DNA of 64,000 bases from Candidatus Aphodovivens excrementavium (GTDB lineage Bacteria; Actinomycetota; Coriobacteriia; Coriobacteriales; Eggerthellaceae): assembly GCA_018715935.1 (NCBI GenBank), contig DVKR01000005.1, positions 54,624-118,623 of the forward strand, read 5' to 3'. Each line of letters begins with the position of its first letter. Position 1 is the first letter of the stretch. The notes under the pieces are model-generated. The model was not told where the DNA came from. It was given only the letters and a program-made list of their open reading frames with translations, and made no database searches. This document shows, one piece after another, positions 8,399 to 17,934 of the stretch. Position numbers and translations under genes: made by a program.

Positions 8399-10318
8399 AT
8401 GACCCGTAAGCAGAAACGATGGCTTGTTCGCATCGTCGTAGCATTGGTACTGTTTGCCGCCGTGTTCGCAATTACAGAGATTCTACCGCTCGATTCTTGG
8501 TTTGGCAGTCGCACCGCGGCAATTTGGTTTGAATTTGCACTTTTCCTTGTCCCCTACCTCATCGCTGGCTACGACGTGTTGCTCAAAGCGGCACGCAACA
8601 TCGGCAACGGACAAGTATTTGACGAAAATTTCCTCATGTCTGTTGCCACTATCGGCGCATTTGCCATGGTTGCGTTTCCCGACGCCGACCCGCACATGGC
8701 CGAAGGTGCAGCAGTAATGCTTTTTTACCAAGTTGGCGAGCTTTTCCAGAGTTACGCGGTAGGTAAAAGCAGGAAGTCCATTTCTGAGTTGATGGACATT
8801 GCTCCCGAGTACGCGAACGTCGAAATTGACGGCGCGATAGAGGAAGTGGATCCGGATGAGGTCGAGACAGGCAGCGTCTTGGTCGTAAAGCCTGGCGAGC
8901 GCATCCCCATCGACGGCACGATTATCGAAGGATCTTCCCAGCTCGACACCGCAGCCCTCACGGGCGAAAGCATGCCGCGCCTGGTTGAAAAGGGAGACGA
9001 CGTCATTTCGGGGTGCGTTAACCTCAACGGCGTTATACGCATCATCACCACCAAGCCATACGGAGATTCAACGGTCGCCCGCATCCTTGAGCTTGTCGAA
9101 AACGCGGCGGAGAAAAAAGCACGCACCGAAAACTTCATCACTCGCTTTGCGCACTTCTACACGCCCATTGTCACCGCAGCCGCCCTTCTCATTGCCATTA
9201 TTCCCCCGTTGCTGGGGATGGGCGCATGGAGCGACTGGGTCATGCGCGGCCTAACGTTTTTGGTGGTGTCTTGTCCTTGCGCGCTCGTCATCAGTGTCCC
9301 GCTCTCGTTTTTCGGCGGGATTGGCGGCGCCTCTAAGCTTGGCATACTGGTGAAAGGCTCTAACTACCTCGAGACTCTTTCAAAAGTTGACACCGTGGTT
9401 TTCGACAAAACAGGAACGCTGACGAGCGGCTCGTTTAAAGTAATAGCAATCCACCCCGAAGCCGACATAGACGCCGACTACCTTTTGTCCTATGCCGCCC
9501 ATGCAGAAGCATATTCAAACCACCCCATAGCCGTATCCCTCCGCGAAGCCTACGCAGGAGAAATCGAAGAGAAACAGATTGCTGAAGCGAAAGAGGAGTC
9601 TGGGCACGGCGTGCGTGCGCTCGTCAACGAAAAAGTTGTGTTGGTGGGAAACGACAAGCTTATGGCGCTTCATAACGCAAGCTACCACGATTGCGATCTT
9701 ACCGGCACGATTCTTCATGTGTGTATAGACGGAGCCTATGCCGGGCACATCGTTATTGCCGACGTTGTCAAAGACGACGCCGAACAAACCATTCGCGATC
9801 TTCACTTAGCAGGCGTTGCGCGTTGCGTAATGCTCACGGGAGACCGACAGGACGTCGCCGAAGCGGTGGCGGAAAAGCTGGGCATAGACGAAGTGCATGC
9901 CCAGCTCTTACCAGAAGGCAAAGTGCGCGCCGTTGAAACCCTTCTTTCCTCCGAAACGACAGACGGAAAGCTTGCCTTTGTGGGGGACGGCATCAACGAC
10001 GCTCCCGTGCTCACGCGCGCCGACGTCGGCATCGCCATGGGAGCAATGGGATCGGACGCCGCAATCGAAGCGGCAGACGTAGTGCTGATGGACGACAAGC
10101 CATCCAACATCTCTAAGGCGATCCGCCTTGCACGCACAACCATGAGAATCGTATGGCAGAACATCGTGTTCGCGCTCGCGGTCAAAATCATCATCCTCCT
10201 ACTAGCCGCCGTGGGCATCGCCAACATGTGGTTGGCGGTTTTCGGAGATGTCGGAGTAGCCGTGTTGGCGATTCTCAACGCCATGCGTGCAATGAGCGTC
10301 AGGAAATACCGGAAGTAG
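8399..10318 (+). CDS. cadA: Zn/Cd-exporting P1B-type ATPase
   Basis: A P-type ATPase of 639 aa exporting divalent soft metals. Motifs are the metal-site CPC in helix 6 (about 292), phosphorylation motif DKTGTLT (about 335), the SNHPIA histidine-proline pair (about 373), TGDRQD and GDGINDAP (about 530). The last membrane helix carries an Asp (VFGDVG) and the preceding helix a Lys, the features of the P1B-2 zinc/cadmium/lead group. The N-terminal HMA domain is missing; a separate gene upstream supplies one. AAGGAA lies before the ATG. The gene faces coaX tail to tail with 13 bp between. Confidence 0.92.
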   Translation: MTRKQKRWLVRIVVALVLFAAVFAITEILPLDSWFGSRTAAIWFEFALFLVPYLIAGYDVLLKAARNIGNGQVFDENFLMSVATIGAFAMVAFPDADPHMAEGAAVMLFYQVGELFQSYAVGKSRKSISELMDIAPEYANVEIDGAIEEVDPDEVETGSVLVVKPGERIPIDGTIIEGSSQLDTAALTGESMPRLVEKGDDVISGCVNLNGVIRIITTKPYGDSTVARILELVENAAEKKARTENFITRFAHFYTPIVTAAALLIAIIPPLLGMGAWSDWVMRGLTFLVVSCPCALVISVPLSFFGGIGGASKLGILVKGSNYLETLSKVDTVVFDKTGTLTSGSFKVIAIHPEADIDADYLLSYAAHAEAYSNHPIAVSLREAYAGEIEEKQIAEAKEESGHGVRALVNEKVVLVGNDKLMALHNASYHDCDLTGTILHVCIDGAYAGHIVIADVVKDDAEQTIRDLHLAGVARCVMLTGDRQDVAEAVAEKLGIDEVHAQLLPEGKVRAVETLLSSETTDGKLAFVGDGINDAPVLTRADVGIAMGAMGSDAAIEAADVVLMDDKPSNISKAIRLARTTMRIVWQNIVFALAVKIIILLLAAVGIANMWLAVFGDVGVAVLAILNAMRAMSVRKYRK

Positions 10319-10331
10319 CAAATAACAGCAG

Positions 10332-11150
10332 CTAGGGGCGATTCAGATCATACAAGCGCGCCAAACCTCGCAGCGTAAGCGTTTCGTCGGAAATCGCCTC
10401 GTGCGAAAGGAGCGAAGAGACGGCCTTTGCCTGAGAACCCGTAACGATTACGGTGTAAACGGCGTCGGTTTCTTTCTGAATCAGGTCGAGCAGGCCATCT
10501 ATACGAGCGATCTCGCCAAGAACGACGCCTGCCTGCACCGCCTCGCGCGTAGTGGTACCTACGACATGCCTAGGTGCCACAACCTCGACGATGGGGAGCT
10601 TAGCCGCTTCACGCGCCAGCGAACGCGCGCCAAGCACCATGCCAGGAGCGATAACGCCGCCCAAAAACACACCGTCGGCGTCTATCACCTCGAAGTTGGT
10701 GGTTGTGCCCAAATCGACAACGACAGCGGGCGGATTGTAGTCGGCAAGCACAGCGGCAAGATCGGCAATGCGATCTGCTCCCACTTCGGCTGGATCCTTG
10801 TAGCGCATCCGAATGCCGGTTTTTATGCCCGGGCCAATCGTTAGAGGACGTTTGTCGGCTACTTGCCGTAGAGCGGTTTGCCATGCTGCGGTGTGCTGCG
10901 GAACAACTGAAGAGAGGACCGTGTCTTCAACCGAGAACTCGCCCGGAGGCATATGCTCCTTGCGCTCCATCGCAGTCAATGCGTCGCACACAAGGGAAAA
11001 TGCCTCGTCGGACGTTAGGCAATCCGGCGTCGTGCCAGTCCAGCTGGCAAGGAGCCTGCTCGAGCGGAAGAACCCAAACGAAGTCTCCGTATTCCCTACG
11101 TCTACACACAAAATGCTCCGCTCGGCCTGCATCCGTTCTTCGCTTCGCAT
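10332..11150 (-). CDS. coaX: Type III pantothenate kinase
   Basis: Phosphorylates pantothenate in the first step of coenzyme A synthesis; type III enzymes use the ASKHA fold. Motifs are CVDVGNTETSFG near the N-terminus (phosphate loop), VVDLGTTTNFEVID and GGVIAPGM in the middle, and VIVTGSQA near the end. Length is 272 aa from ATG 11150, which has GAGGGGGG upstream. The frame extends to 11249 but that part is not conserved and overlaps the OPT gene end. Confidence 0.93.
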   Translation of the reverse strand: MRSEERMQAERSILCVDVGNTETSFGFFRSSRLLASWTGTTPDCLTSDEAFSLVCDALTAMERKEHMPPGEFSVEDTVLSSVVPQHTAAWQTALRQVADKRPLTIGPGIKTGIRMRYKDPAEVGADRIADLAAVLADYNPPAVVVDLGTTTNFEVIDADGVFLGGVIAPGMVLGARSLAREAAKLPIVEVVAPRHVVGTTTREAVQAGVVLGEIARIDGLLDLIQKETDAVYTVIVTGSQAKAVSSLLSHEAISDETLTLRGLARLYDLNRP

Positions 11151-11205
11151 AGTACCCCCCTCGGCTTTCCCGCCTGCAACGGTCGTAGCAATTTGCCTAG
11201 AGCCA

Positions 11206-12966
11206 TTATCCGGCAACCATGCCCGACACAATGGCAAACAAGGCAACAAGCACGCCTACCACCGACTCTCCACCGATTATTCCGCTTGCCACAACAAGAC
11301 CGGCTTGCTCAGCGCGCGCCTCATGCGCTTTGCGCTCTTCCGGAGTGTCGGCCTTGCTGAGACGTTGCGCAAGCGCCCGGTAGGCGACCTTCAGCATGGC
11401 GCCAAGAAACGCGGCTGCCGACATGTAGAACGGAAGATAGACACCCAGCCCGAACATCATGGCGGGGGCTTTCACGAAATACAGCAGCGCTCCCACGATA
11501 AGACCTACGACAAACGCTTCGACAGAAGGAATGCCGGACACCATAGTGGCAACTACAGAAGCCTGTGCAGCAATGAAACTCCCTTGTGGGCCGAAAGCAT
11601 CGGGGCCGTAGGCGGCCAGCAACACCATCATCACCGCTACCGACACCACCGCGCCAAGCACGCTTCCTATCGCCTGCCCTATCCATTGCGCACGCCAATT
11701 GGTTCCAAGAATGTGCCCCGCTTTGAAATCGTACATGACATCGCCTGCCAGCCCACAGGCCACGGCGATAACGCCGGCGATGTAGAACAGCTGCACTTGC
11801 GTCGATTCAGAAAAGGCAGCCACGAACAGCAGAACAATGAGCCCGAAAATCTCCATCGGATCGATGCCTGTTTGGCCGCAGCTTTGCGCTGCCATGGCGC
11901 AAGTGACAAAGGAAAGCAAAACAACCACGACCGAAACAACCACCGACAGCTGCAAAAACACGCACAACGCAAGCGCAACCGCCGCAGCGCCCAGAGCGAT
12001 AAGGCCCGCAGTCAGCGTGACGCTGCCTTTGCTACGGGTCGCCTGCGCACGTTCGGAGCGTTTTGTCGCAGAAGCGGCGATCGCCGGAAGCTCTTCATGC
12101 GGCGTTTCAAGTTCATCGTGCGTAGAAGGCTCCTGACTCACTTTGCGTTTAACGGAAGTGAAGAGCTTTTCGGCAATCAGCTTGACAACAACAGCAAGCC
12201 CGCATCCCATCATGGCGCCCATGCCCAAGCTCGAAGCGATTCCTTGCGCTGTTGAGGTGTCCCAAAGCCCGCATGCAGTCCCAGCCACCACAATCCCGAA
12301 GCTTCCCAGCAAGGCTCCCAAAAACCACACCACTACAGACGATGTTCCCACCAAAAAGCCCATAGACATCATCAGTGGCGAGTTGTAGAGGCCAAAAGAA
12401 ACTCCGGGAATGCTTATCCCCTGGAAAAAAACGGTTGGCAAAACGGCAAGTCCGTCACGCAGCCACGTGTACACGCCGGCCAAACCTAACGCTCCAAACA
12501 GTTTGGCGCCCGTCGACCCGCCCGCCTCTCCTGCTACGAGGGTCTGGGCTGCGGCTTGCCCGATGGGAAACTCCAACGGTTCCTCGACGATGAAGCGTTG
12601 GCGCAACAGCACCGTGCAGACAGAGCCCAGCACGGTACCTCCGAGCGCAACGACCAAAAGATCTATCCAAGACGTCTCATCGGCAAAACCGAGCATCCAC
12701 GCGGCAGGCACGGTGAAGGCGAGGCCTCCTGCAACCATGGAGCCGGCAGACATCACGGTATGCGTAACGTTAGCCTCGTTGAGGTCCGCATGACCCTTGT
12801 TGAATAGCTTCAGAAAGAACAGTGCGACGATGGCGGCAAACACTATCGGCCAGGGTAGAGCCCCCATTTTCAAAGCCGTATAGGCTGATGCAGCCGTGAT
12901 GACAACACAGCCGACCACGCCGATGGCGATGCCACGCGCAGTCAGCTGCCCTTTAGGCAGATTCAC
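11206..12966 (-). CDS. OPT-family (oligopeptide/metal-chelate) transporter
   Basis: Integral membrane transporter of about 586 aa with roughly 14 hydrophobic segments and a central charged loop (about residues 270-310). Repeated Gly/Ala-rich helices and the segments NEANVTHTVMSAGSMVAGG, EPLEFPIGQAAAQT and DVMYDFKAGHILG fit prokaryotic OPT proteins, which import peptides or metal chelates. GTG 12966 with AAGGGG seven bases upstream is preferred over the frame start at 13050. An extended -10 (TGGTATACT, minus strand, about 13041) precedes it. Substrate unknown. Confidence 0.87.
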   Translation of the reverse strand: MNLPKGQLTARGIAIGVVGCVVITAASAYTALKMGALPWPIVFAAIVALFFLKLFNKGHADLNEANVTHTVMSAGSMVAGGLAFTVPAAWMLGFADETSWIDLLVVALGGTVLGSVCTVLLRQRFIVEEPLEFPIGQAAAQTLVAGEAGGSTGAKLFGALGLAGVYTWLRDGLAVLPTVFFQGISIPGVSFGLYNSPLMMSMGFLVGTSSVVVWFLGALLGSFGIVVAGTACGLWDTSTAQGIASSLGMGAMMGCGLAVVVKLIAEKLFTSVKRKVSQEPSTHDELETPHEELPAIAASATKRSERAQATRSKGSVTLTAGLIALGAAAVALALCVFLQLSVVVSVVVVLLSFVTCAMAAQSCGQTGIDPMEIFGLIVLLFVAAFSESTQVQLFYIAGVIAVACGLAGDVMYDFKAGHILGTNWRAQWIGQAIGSVLGAVVSVAVMMVLLAAYGPDAFGPQGSFIAAQASVVATMVSGIPSVEAFVVGLIVGALLYFVKAPAMMFGLGVYLPFYMSAAAFLGAMLKVAYRALAQRLSKADTPEERKAHEARAEQAGLVVASGIIGGESVVGVLVALFAIVSGMVAG

Positions 12967-13035
12967 TATGAGCCCCTTCGCGTATATCCGCTTCCCCTCA
13001 AGTCGGGAAGTCGGGTTACCGAACAAACGCGAAGA

Positions 13036-13043
13036 AGTATACC
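13036..13043 (-). promoter_or_regulatory. Probable extended -10 promoter of the OPT transporter
   Basis: On the minus strand TATACT (13041-13036) is preceded by TGG, giving an extended -10. No clear -35 is present. It lies about 70 bp upstream of the chosen GTG. Confidence 0.4.
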
Positions 13044-13252
13044 ACGCCAATCGGCTCAGCCGTCAGTTGTTTCAGCTGACCGAACAATCGAAATGCACCA
13101 GCGCAGCGCTCTCCCTGCCGATAGGCATGCGCCTTGCCGCTCTGCAACAGCGCCACGCATCAAAACAGACCATGGTTCACAGAGCGTCAAGTTTGACTTG
13201 AAGAGCTTCCGAGCGATACGGTCTCGGCTTCAACCAAGACACGGCATGCAGG

Positions 13253-14284
13253 CTAGTTGAACTTGAAAATCTTCTGGGCAATATGGTAGCCCGAAATACC
13301 GATGCGCCGGCCAAGCTTGGTGGGAATGTTAGTGCCCAAATTCAGAACGCTCGTTTTGACCCGCGTGTACACGCCCGGGTTGTTCTCCTTCAGGTACGCC
13401 CAGATCTCCGCGCGCTTCCGCTCCGCCTCTTCGGTGTTAATCATACGCAAGAAGATGGAGCAGATACACATCATCATCGAAAGATAGTTTTCCATGTAGC
13501 GCTCGAGGCGCTTTTCTTCGACATCGTCGGGAAGCTGCACGGCGTCTATCATGATGCGGGTGATTTTTAGCTGCTGATCGATGCGGCCCATCATCACGCT
13601 CTCATTGACGCTCTGATCTTCGCGTCCAATGAAATAGCGGTACATGTCGACGTCGAGATAATACATTGTCTTGACATGAGGAAGCGGCACGTACACGAAG
13701 ATGTTATCGACGTAGAACGTATGCTGGGGAAGCTCAAGGCCGATGTCGCGCAGAAGCTCGGTACGGTAAATCACGGAATGCATGAGCAGGTACTGACTCT
13801 GATTGAAGTGGCCTACTTCGTCCCACGTAAACTCAACGCCTTCGGGAAACACGTTCTTGTATCGAATGACGGTGCGCGTGCCCTCGTGAACTTTCTCGTA
13901 GACGTAGTTGCCAATTACCAGATCGGTAGCGTCTTTCAGTTCGCACTGCCTGCGAAGATAGCGCATTACCTCTTGCATGGCGTCGGCGTCAAGCCAGTCG
14001 TCTGAATCCACTACCTTGAAATACCTGCCCTCAGCATGCGCAAGTCCGGTGTTTACCGCTTGGCCATGCCCCCCGTTAGGCTGATGCACCGCAAGAATGG
14101 TTTCAGGGTATTCTGCCTGCCAGGCATCCGCCTTGGCAGGCGTGTCGTCTTTAGTGGAGCCATCGTCGACGATTACGATTTGGATGTCGTTGCGACCGTC
14201 ATCACATGCCAGCAACGACTCTATGCACGTATCCATATAGGCTGCCGAGTTGTAGCACGGCACCGCAAATGTAATCGTCTTCAT
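13253..14284 (-). CDS. Family 2 glycosyltransferase
   Basis: GT-A fold transferase of 343 aa, probably acting on a cell-surface glycan at the membrane. The N-terminal half has VPCYNSAAYMDTCIESLL, IVIVDDGSTKDDT and the DSDDWLD motif with the metal-binding DxD. The C-terminal half is helical without clear membrane segments. It follows glf by 36 bp on the same strand, so a role in galactofuranose-containing polymer synthesis is a reasonable inference, though donor and acceptor are unknown. Confidence 0.88.
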   Translation of the reverse strand: MKTITFAVPCYNSAAYMDTCIESLLACDDGRNDIQIVIVDDGSTKDDTPAKADAWQAEYPETILAVHQPNGGHGQAVNTGLAHAEGRYFKVVDSDDWLDADAMQEVMRYLRRQCELKDATDLVIGNYVYEKVHEGTRTVIRYKNVFPEGVEFTWDEVGHFNQSQYLLMHSVIYRTELLRDIGLELPQHTFYVDNIFVYVPLPHVKTMYYLDVDMYRYFIGREDQSVNESVMMGRIDQQLKITRIMIDAVQLPDDVEEKRLERYMENYLSMMMCICSIFLRMINTEEAERKRAEIWAYLKENNPGVYTRVKTSVLNLGTNIPTKLGRRIGISGYHIAQKIFKFN

Positions 14285-14320
14285 GACGGAAATCCTTTCA
14301 GCTGCCTACCTCGGCGAACC

Positions 14321-15544
14321 CTATTCGCCCTCGCCCACCAGCTCGTCGGCCAGCGCAAGCGCACGGCCTATGATGACGTCCATGTTGTAGTAGCGATACT
14401 CTGCGAGGCGTCCAAGCGGATGGAAGTTCGGGAGCTTCTCGGTAAGAGCGAGATAGCAGTTGTAATGCGCCGTGTTTTCGTCGGAGATAATGGCATAGTA
14501 CGGAATCTGGGTAGAAGGATCGTCGTAGGCGTGGCTATACTCCTTCATGATGGTGGTCTTGTCAGACTCCTGACCCGTGAGATAGGTGAACTCCGTAATG
14601 CGCGTGTAGTCCTCGGTAACGGTAAAGTTAACCGTTCCGCACGGAAGGACGTGTTTTTGATCGTGCGTTTCGTATTTGAAATCAAGCGTGCGGTAGGGCA
14701 AACGGCCAAAACGCGACAGGAACAGTTCGTCAAGCGGACCGGTGTATACAATAGGCCCGGTGAACGTCTGACCTTTAATCGCAATACCCGAAAGCGGGGA
14801 ATCTTCGCTGCTGCTCTCGAATTTGAGATCAAACACGCTTTCCGCTTCGGTATTCAAGCACACCACAATGTTTTCGTGGGAAAGCATGTTCTCGAACAGC
14901 GGCGTATAGCCGTGAAGCGGCATCCCCTGGTAGGCATCCTGGAAATACCTATTGTCGCGCGAAATGAACACGGGAACGCGCGCCGTCACCGAAGGGTCTA
15001 CTTCCTCGGGAGTGAGGCCCCACTGCTTTTGCGTGTAGTACAAAAAGACGTTTTTGTACACGAAGTCCGCGATTTCGGAAAGCTCGGGATCTTCTTGTTC
15101 GCGCAGCTCGATGATGGGAACTTTGCGTTCGTCACCGAAAACGCTCACAAGCTTGTCAATGAGGCGCGCGGCCTTTTCCTCTCCAAACGCAATCTCCATC
15201 GAGTTTTTATTGAACGGAACAGGCATATAGGTGCCAAACCAATCTGCCAAAACCTCGTGCTGGTAGTCGCGCCACTCCGTGAAACGACGCACGTAGTCGA
15301 AAGCGCGCTTGTCGTTGGTGTGGAAGATGTGCGGCCCATAGCGATGCACGAGAATGCCTGCATCGTCAAGCTCGTCGTACATGTTTCCGCCTATATGGCT
15401 GCGCTTTTCAATTACTAAAACCTTTTCGTTGCCTCGCTCGGCAAGCTCACGTGCAGTAACGGCGCCGGCAAACCCAGTGCCAACCACCACAGCATCGAAT
15501 TCGGCGATATCGATATCTTTAAACTCAGAGTAGCGAACGCCCAT
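14321..15544 (-). CDS. glf: UDP-galactopyranose mutase
   Basis: FAD enzyme that converts UDP-galactopyranose to UDP-galactofuranose for cell-surface glycans. Motifs are the dinucleotide fold VVGTGFAGAVTA near residue 20, EKRSHIGGNMYD, YGPHIFHT (substrate loop) and YYTQKQWG, all typical of bacterial Glf. Length from ATG 15544 is 407 aa, slightly long for the family (about 370-390). AAAGGAG sits 5 bp before that ATG, so the upstream ATG at 15574 is rejected. The next gene downstream is a glycosyltransferase, fitting a small glycan operon. Confidence 0.94.
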   Translation of the reverse strand: MGVRYSEFKDIDIAEFDAVVVGTGFAGAVTARELAERGNEKVLVIEKRSHIGGNMYDELDDAGILVHRYGPHIFHTNDKRAFDYVRRFTEWRDYQHEVLADWFGTYMPVPFNKNSMEIAFGEEKAARLIDKLVSVFGDERKVPIIELREQEDPELSEIADFVYKNVFLYYTQKQWGLTPEEVDPSVTARVPVFISRDNRYFQDAYQGMPLHGYTPLFENMLSHENIVVCLNTEAESVFDLKFESSSEDSPLSGIAIKGQTFTGPIVYTGPLDELFLSRFGRLPYRTLDFKYETHDQKHVLPCGTVNFTVTEDYTRITEFTYLTGQESDKTTIMKEYSHAYDDPSTQIPYYAIISDENTAHYNCYLALTEKLPNFHPLGRLAEYRYYNMDVIIGRALALADELVGEGE

Positions 15545-15756
15545 AGGGGCTCCTTTCATCAAGCGGCATCGCATGCCGTCCTACCTGTAGCATACGCATT
15601 TTGCACCGTGAGCCATTTTACCGGGAAGTGGAAACCTCCGGACAATTATCATAAAAGGCGGATATTTTGCGGGGCTGTTTCCGCAGACAAACGCATTGCT
15701 CCCGCAAAACGCACATACGTTCAGCCATCTTTGACCATCTTACGAACGGAGGCCCT

Positions 15757-16752
15757 ATGAGCACCTTTTTGGAGACGATGATTGCCCGCGCGCAATCCGA
15801 TAAACAGACTATCGTTTTGCCAGAAGGCGACGACCCCCGTACCCTGCAAGCGGCTGAACAGATTCTCTCGCGCGACGTGGCCGATCTAATCATCCTTGGA
15901 TCTGCAGACGCCATCTCGTCGAGTAAATTCAATCTCACCGGTGCAACGATAGTTGACGTCCGCTCGTCAGAATTGCGAGAAGAACTGGCGGCAACCCTTT
16001 ACGAGCTTCGCAAACATAAGGGAATGACCCCCGAAGAAGCGCTCCTCAAAATGGACGACGTGCTGTACTTCGGCGTCATGCTCGTAAAAACCGGTCGTGC
16101 AAACGGGATGGTGGCCGGAGCCTGCCATGCTACCGGCGACGTGCTGCGCCCTTGCCTACAGATACTTAAAACCGCACCCGGCGTAAAGCTGGTTAGCTCG
16201 TTTTTTGTTATGGTTGTGCCGAACTGCGAATATGGCGAAAAGGGAACGTTCATCTTCTCCGACTGCGGGCTTGAGGTACAGCCCGACGCGGAACGGCTGG
16301 CTCATATCGCCGTCAACTCCGCGGAATCGTGGAAGTCGCTTATGGGAAGCGAGCCCTGCGTCGCCTTGATGTCTCATTCAACCTACGGATCTGCGAAAAA
16401 CGACGACGCCGCCAAAGTGGTAGAGGCGACGCGCATCGCAAAGGAGCTTGCCCCGGACATCGCCCTCGATGGCGAATTGCAGGCAGACGCGGCGATGGTT
16501 CCGAGCGTGGGGTCTTCAAAGGCACCGGACTCCCCTGTTGCCGGCAGGGCAAACGTCTTGGTGTTCCCCGATCTTGATGCGGGAAACATAGGCTACAAGC
16601 TTGTCCAGCGACTTGCGAAAGCCGAAGCATACGGCCCCATCACGCAGGGAATCGCGGCGCCGGTCAACGATCTTTCGCGCGGCTGCAGCGCCGACGACAT
16701 TGTGGGAGTTATCGCGATCACCTGCGTGCAAGCGCAAGCCAACGCGCGATAG
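15757..16752 (+). CDS. pta: Phosphate acetyltransferase
   Basis: Converts acetyl-CoA and phosphate to acetyl phosphate. It is a 331-aa short-form enzyme with PTA domain segments VLPEGDDPRTLQAAEQ, GMVAGACHATGDVLRP, SFFVM and YGSAKNDDAAKV. ATG 15757 with GGAGG upstream is preferred; the frame extends 30 codons further without conservation. Its partner ackA is not in the same operon: it is on the opposite strand at 17935-19128, with a zinc-ribbon gene between, so the two converge. A strong terminator follows at 16815. Confidence 0.95.
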   Translation: MSTFLETMIARAQSDKQTIVLPEGDDPRTLQAAEQILSRDVADLIILGSADAISSSKFNLTGATIVDVRSSELREELAATLYELRKHKGMTPEEALLKMDDVLYFGVMLVKTGRANGMVAGACHATGDVLRPCLQILKTAPGVKLVSSFFVMVVPNCEYGEKGTFIFSDCGLEVQPDAERLAHIAVNSAESWKSLMGSEPCVALMSHSTYGSAKNDDAAKVVEATRIAKELAPDIALDGELQADAAMVPSVGSSKAPDSPVAGRANVLVFPDLDAGNIGYKLVQRLAKAEAYGPITQGIAAPVNDLSRGCSADDIVGVIAITCVQAQANAR

Positions 16753-16814
16753 AACCCTTCCGCACCCCTGGTTCCCTATTGGATAAAAGCCGTATTGCGC
16801 GCATTTTCGCGCTC

Positions 16815-16853
16815 AAACGAACGGGCCGCAACCGAAGTGCGGCCCGTTCGTTT
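16815..16853. terminator. Bidirectional intrinsic terminator between pta and the zinc-ribbon gene
   Basis: AAACGAACGGGCCGCA and its exact reverse complement flank a 7-base loop; A and T runs at the two ends let it serve both converging genes. Confidence 0.88.
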
Positions 16854-16880
16854 GTGGCAGGCTGCCTGTAACGGCAGAAA

Positions 16881-17792
16881 CTAAAGTCGCTGCCCGCAAT
16901 ACATGCAGAAACGATCTGTTTCGCGAGTCGGCTTGCCACAGCTTGGGCAGACAGGGGCCGCGGGCTGCACGACGGCAAGCTCGGCTTCAGGTTCAGGATC
17001 TACTGCAGGCTGGGGCTCAAGGGACGCCTCGGGCTCTACAGGCTCCAAACTAGACTCGGTTTCACTTACGCAGGCGGTTGTCTCGGTAGGTCCAGACACT
17101 GGCTGAACATCCTCAACGTCAGACAGATGCATCGGCTCCTGCTCGGCTTGAGCGCCAGACAGATGCGTCGGCTCCTGCTCGGCTTGAGCGTGAGCATCGG
17201 ACACCGTGTCAGCTTCAATCGGCTGCTCGGGCTGACCTTGCGGCTGGACCGGTTGGGATGCGTCGGCTAGGCCGGCGAGAGAAACGCCACAGCTCATGCA
17301 GAACATGTCGCCCTCTTCGGTTGGAGCTCCGCACGACGGGCATCGAGGGCCGTCATCCTGAACAGGCGTCGTATAGGGCTGAGAGACAGGCTGCGCTACC
17401 GACTGGGGTTTTGCCTGCGCAACGGGCGTGCCGCAACCGCTGCAGAACAAATCGGCTTCGCTCATACGCGCTCCGCACACGACGCAATTGAACGTGTGAA
17501 CAGCCGCAGCGCTTTCAGCAGAGAGCCGCTCGATTTCGTTCAATTCGCGCTGAAGACTCTCGCGCTCTTCATCACAGCGGGCAATTCCCTCATACAAAGA
17601 CTCGCGACCTTCGCGCATCTCCAGATTGTCCTTGGTGACATCATACAAACTCGCACCGAGCTGCGCGGCAAGCCCCTGACGGCGTTTGTTCACGTCGTTC
17701 AGCTGTCCTTGCAACTTCATTTTGCGCGTCGCGCGAGACGTGGCAGCAGTGCCTCTGTTAACTGCGGCGCTAACGTTGTCGAGAAACCCCAT
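16881..17792 (-). CDS. Triple zinc-ribbon protein with N-terminal coiled coil
   Basis: Protein of 303 aa. Residues 1-100 are helical and charged (coiled-coil type). Three CxxC..CxxC ribbons follow: CVVCGARM..CSGCG, CPSCGAPT..CMSCG and, at the extreme C-terminus, CPSCGKPT..CMYCG. Between ribbons two and three lies an acidic, Pro-rich linker that contains a 12-codon tandem duplication (AQAEQEPTHLSG / AQAEQEPMHLSD). ATG 17792 with AAAGGG is chosen over TTG 17807. Function unknown; ribbons of this type often mediate protein contacts. It sits between pta and ackA. Confidence 0.8.
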   Translation of the reverse strand: MGFLDNVSAAVNRGTAATSRATRKMKLQGQLNDVNKRRQGLAAQLGASLYDVTKDNLEMREGRESLYEGIARCDEERESLQRELNEIERLSAESAAAVHTFNCVVCGARMSEADLFCSGCGTPVAQAKPQSVAQPVSQPYTTPVQDDGPRCPSCGAPTEEGDMFCMSCGVSLAGLADASQPVQPQGQPEQPIEADTVSDAHAQAEQEPTHLSGAQAEQEPMHLSDVEDVQPVSGPTETTACVSETESSLEPVEPEASLEPQPAVDPEPEAELAVVQPAAPVCPSCGKPTRETDRFCMYCGQRL

Positions 17793-17934
17793 TGCAAACC
17801 CTTTCAATCAAACACATGAAGCGCATTGCAAAAAGACAACGCGTTTCGTTTGCCACGATCATGATAGCAAAACGAAAACCGCATGCCACATCGGTTATCC
17901 GCCCGTAACGATATCTCCTACCGCCCGAAATATA

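Noticed and set aside
10813..12255. 480-codon plus-strand frame opposite coaX and the OPT transporter
   Set aside because: Spans two well-supported opposite-strand genes and shows no domain; His/Arg-rich composition is typical of antisense frames.
13187..13201. TCAAGT-TTG-ACTTGA palindrome upstream of the OPT transporter
   Set aside because: Only 6-bp arms, about 150 bp upstream of the likely promoter; too short to separate from chance.
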